Origin: an uncultured Eubacteriales bacterium | Lineage (GTDB): Bacteria > Bacillota > Clostridia > Lachnospirales > Lachnospiraceae | Assembly (NCBI GenBank): GCA_949297565.1 | Contig: CASFUI010000280.1 | Coordinates: 1 to 6,499, forward strand | Length of the DNA: 6,499 nucleotides | Reading direction: 5' to 3' | Shown here: positions 5,551 to 6,499 of the stretch, piece by piece | Position numbering within the stretch: position 1 is the first letter of the stretch | Layout: every line of letters starts with the position of its first letter | Translations under genes and position numbers: made by a program | The notes under the pieces: model-generated | Told to the model about the DNA's origin: nothing | The model's input: only the letters and a program-made list of their open reading frames with translations | The model's database searches: none

Positions 5551-5680
5551 ATTTCCGCGGGCAATGAGCCAAGTGGACATGATTGCATGTACATTCGGCG
5601 AATCCAGCGAGGGTCAAATGTCACGCTGCTCTGCAGCGCTGAAAGCCTGATTCCGCATTACCTGCAGCGGGGTATTTGAT
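5551..5680. repeat. GC-rich palindromic intergenic segment, possible dispersed repeat
   Basis: The 130 bases between the second permease and the ATPase are about 53% G+C by count, clearly above the AT-rich genes on either side. They contain several palindromes: CCGCGG (5555-5560), ATGTACAT within GCATGTACATTCGGCGAA, a perfect CGCTGC-TCT-GCAGCG hairpin at 5624-5638, and CCGC...GCGG flanking CTGCAG near 5653-5670. No credible gene is present on either strand. The composition jump and dense symmetry inside an otherwise compact operon suggest an inserted intergenic repeat unit of the kind scattered in Lachnospiraceae genomes. That can only be confirmed by finding other copies. Confidence 0.45.
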
Positions 5681-5724
5681 TTTGATGAAACTAAAAATAT
5701 ATAAGAGGTTTAATGGGAGGGTGT

Positions 5725-6384
5725 ATGATAGAGTTAAAGGGGATAGTAAAAATATATGATAAAAATGTGAGCGATAAACCTGCTCTGAATAATGTAAATC
5801 TGACGATTGATGACGGCGAGCTTGTTTCTGTAATCGGACCATCAGGCTCGGGAAAGTCAACGCTGCTCAATATAATAGGCTGTATGGACAGAGCTACAGA
5901 GGGACAGTACATATTAAACGGAGTTGACGTCTATTCATGCTCGAGAAAGAAGTATGACTTGTTGAGAAAAGATAACATTGGCTTTGTTTTTCAGCATTTT
6001 GCGCTCATGGATAAATTTACGGCATATGAAAACATTGAGCTTCCGCTGCTTGCGCACAATATAAAGAGAACTCAGCGAAACAGAATGATAAATGACGCTA
6101 TGGAGAGGCTGGGAATTTTATCTGAGAAAGGTAAAATGCCTTCAAAGATGTCAGGAGGGCAGCAGCAGAGGGTGGCGATTGCGAGAGCGCTGGTTACGGG
6201 CTGCAATATATTGCTTGCAGACGAGCCTACTGGTGCATTGGACCAGGCAACAGGCAGGGAGGTAATTCGGATTTTAAAGGAGATTAATGCTTCAGGAACT
6301 ACGGTCATAATTGTAACGCATGACAGCGGTATTGCTGAACAGACAAACAGGATAATTGAGATATGTGACGGTGAGCTTGTATAG
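5725..6384 (+). CDS. ABC transporter ATP-binding protein, LolD/MacB type
   Basis: The chosen ATG at 5725 gives a 219-aa protein starting MIELKGIVKIY, the normal start of this family. It follows GGGAGG by four bases. An in-frame ATG at 5713 would add MGGC and cannot be ruled out. All nucleotide-binding motifs are intact: A-loop Y11, Walker A GPSGSGKST (38-46), Q-loop Q90 in FVFQHFALM, signature SGGQQQR (143-149), Walker B ILLADEP (162-168) with E167, D-loop GALD (170-173) and H-loop H199. The length and the GALD/SGGQQQR signatures are typical of LolD/MacB/SalX-type ATPases that pair with FtsX-like permeases. It should energise the two half-permeases encoded just upstream, from which it is separated by the GC-rich segment. 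There is no C39 peptidase domain, so this is not a leader-cleaving bacteriocin exporter. No hairpin with a T-run follows before the tRNA promoter. Confidence 0.92.
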   Translation: MIELKGIVKIYDKNVSDKPALNNVNLTIDDGELVSVIGPSGSGKSTLLNIIGCMDRATEGQYILNGVDVYSCSRKKYDLLRKDNIGFVFQHFALMDKFTAYENIELPLLAHNIKRTQRNRMINDAMERLGILSEKGKMPSKMSGGQQQRVAIARALVTGCNILLADEPTGALDQATGREVIRILKEINASGTTVIIVTHDSGIAEQTNRIIEICDGELV

Positions 6385-6397
6385 GTTTGCCGGCTAC

Positions 6398-6427
6398 TTG
6401 ACAATTATTCAAAAAGTGTGGTAAAGT
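6398..6427 (+). promoter_or_regulatory. Promoter of the tRNA-Leu gene
   Basis: A consensus -35 TTGACA (6398-6403) and a -10 TAAAGT (6422-6427) are separated by 18 bases. Transcription would start near 6433, about six bases before the mature tRNA. It begins only 13 bases after the ATPase stop codon. As there is no evident terminator, transporter transcripts may run into the tRNA. Confidence 0.75.
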
Positions 6428-6438
6428 AAAATCCGCTT

Positions 6439-6499
6439 GCGGATGTGGCGGAATTGGCAGACGCGATAGATTTAGGTTCTATTGTCAACAGACGTGCAG
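6439..6499 (+). tRNA. tRNA-Leu (anticodon TAG), 3' part outside window
   Basis: The acceptor strand GCGGATG (6439-6445) is followed by TG, the D-arm GCGGAATTGGCAGACGC, and the anticodon arm ATAGA-TTTAGGT-TCTAT (6466-6482). The anticodon is TAG at 6473-6475, which reads CUA and related leucine codons. The bases after 6482 enter the long variable arm expected for tRNA-Leu. The T-arm and the 3' acceptor strand lie beyond the window end. Confidence 0.93.

Overview
The window reads as AT-rich Firmicutes DNA, most likely a gut-type Clostridia/Lachnospiraceae genome. The basis is low GC, AGGAGG-type ribosome sites, a Gram-positive style Sec signal peptide and lipoprotein, and a LytTR-type regulator. 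All protein genes run on the + strand, and the window ends inside a tRNA-Leu gene. The genus cannot be fixed from sequence reading alone.

Layout. (1) 1-147 is the C-terminal end of a LytTR DNA-binding domain, the output module of AgrA/ComE-like response regulators. (2) 148-360 is a leader region with a -10-like box and a long inverted repeat. (3) 361-750 and 823-1641 form cassette 1: a 129-aa Sec-secreted protein followed by a 272-aa lipoprotein. (4) 1658-1728 is a short decayed copy of the LytTR gene tail. It is followed by a second leader and cassette 2: secreted protein 1853-2242, lipoprotein 2313-3140. (5) 3163-4407 and 4420-5547 are two FtsX/MacB-type half-permeases, and 5725-6384 is their ABC ATPase. 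The ATPase is separated from the permeases by a GC-rich palindromic segment. (6) A canonical promoter and a tRNA-Leu(TAG) gene close the window.

How it fits together. The secreted protein/lipoprotein pair was tandemly duplicated. The repeat unit starts inside the LytTR gene and ends just before the first permease, so the ancestral order was regulator, secreted protein, lipoprotein, permease, permease, ATPase. One ABC complex serves two diverged cassettes. The arrangement resembles immunity-type bacteriocin loci: lactococcin-972-like loci with a large membrane protein plus ATPase, or lantibiotic loci with a LanI lipoprotein plus LanFEG. However, neither the secreted proteins nor the lipoproteins belong to a family I recognise. 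My working hypothesis is an undescribed, regulator-controlled secreted effector/lipoprotein/ABC-transporter system, with toxin plus immunity as one possible reading. The secreted proteins are strongly acidic, which argues against a classical cationic bacteriocin.

Regulatory structure is unusually rich. Each cassette has a leader that can fold into a terminator-like stem, conserved between copies by pairing-preserving changes. Each also has a conserved hairpin between the secreted-protein and lipoprotein genes. Percent identities given in the entries are hand counts.
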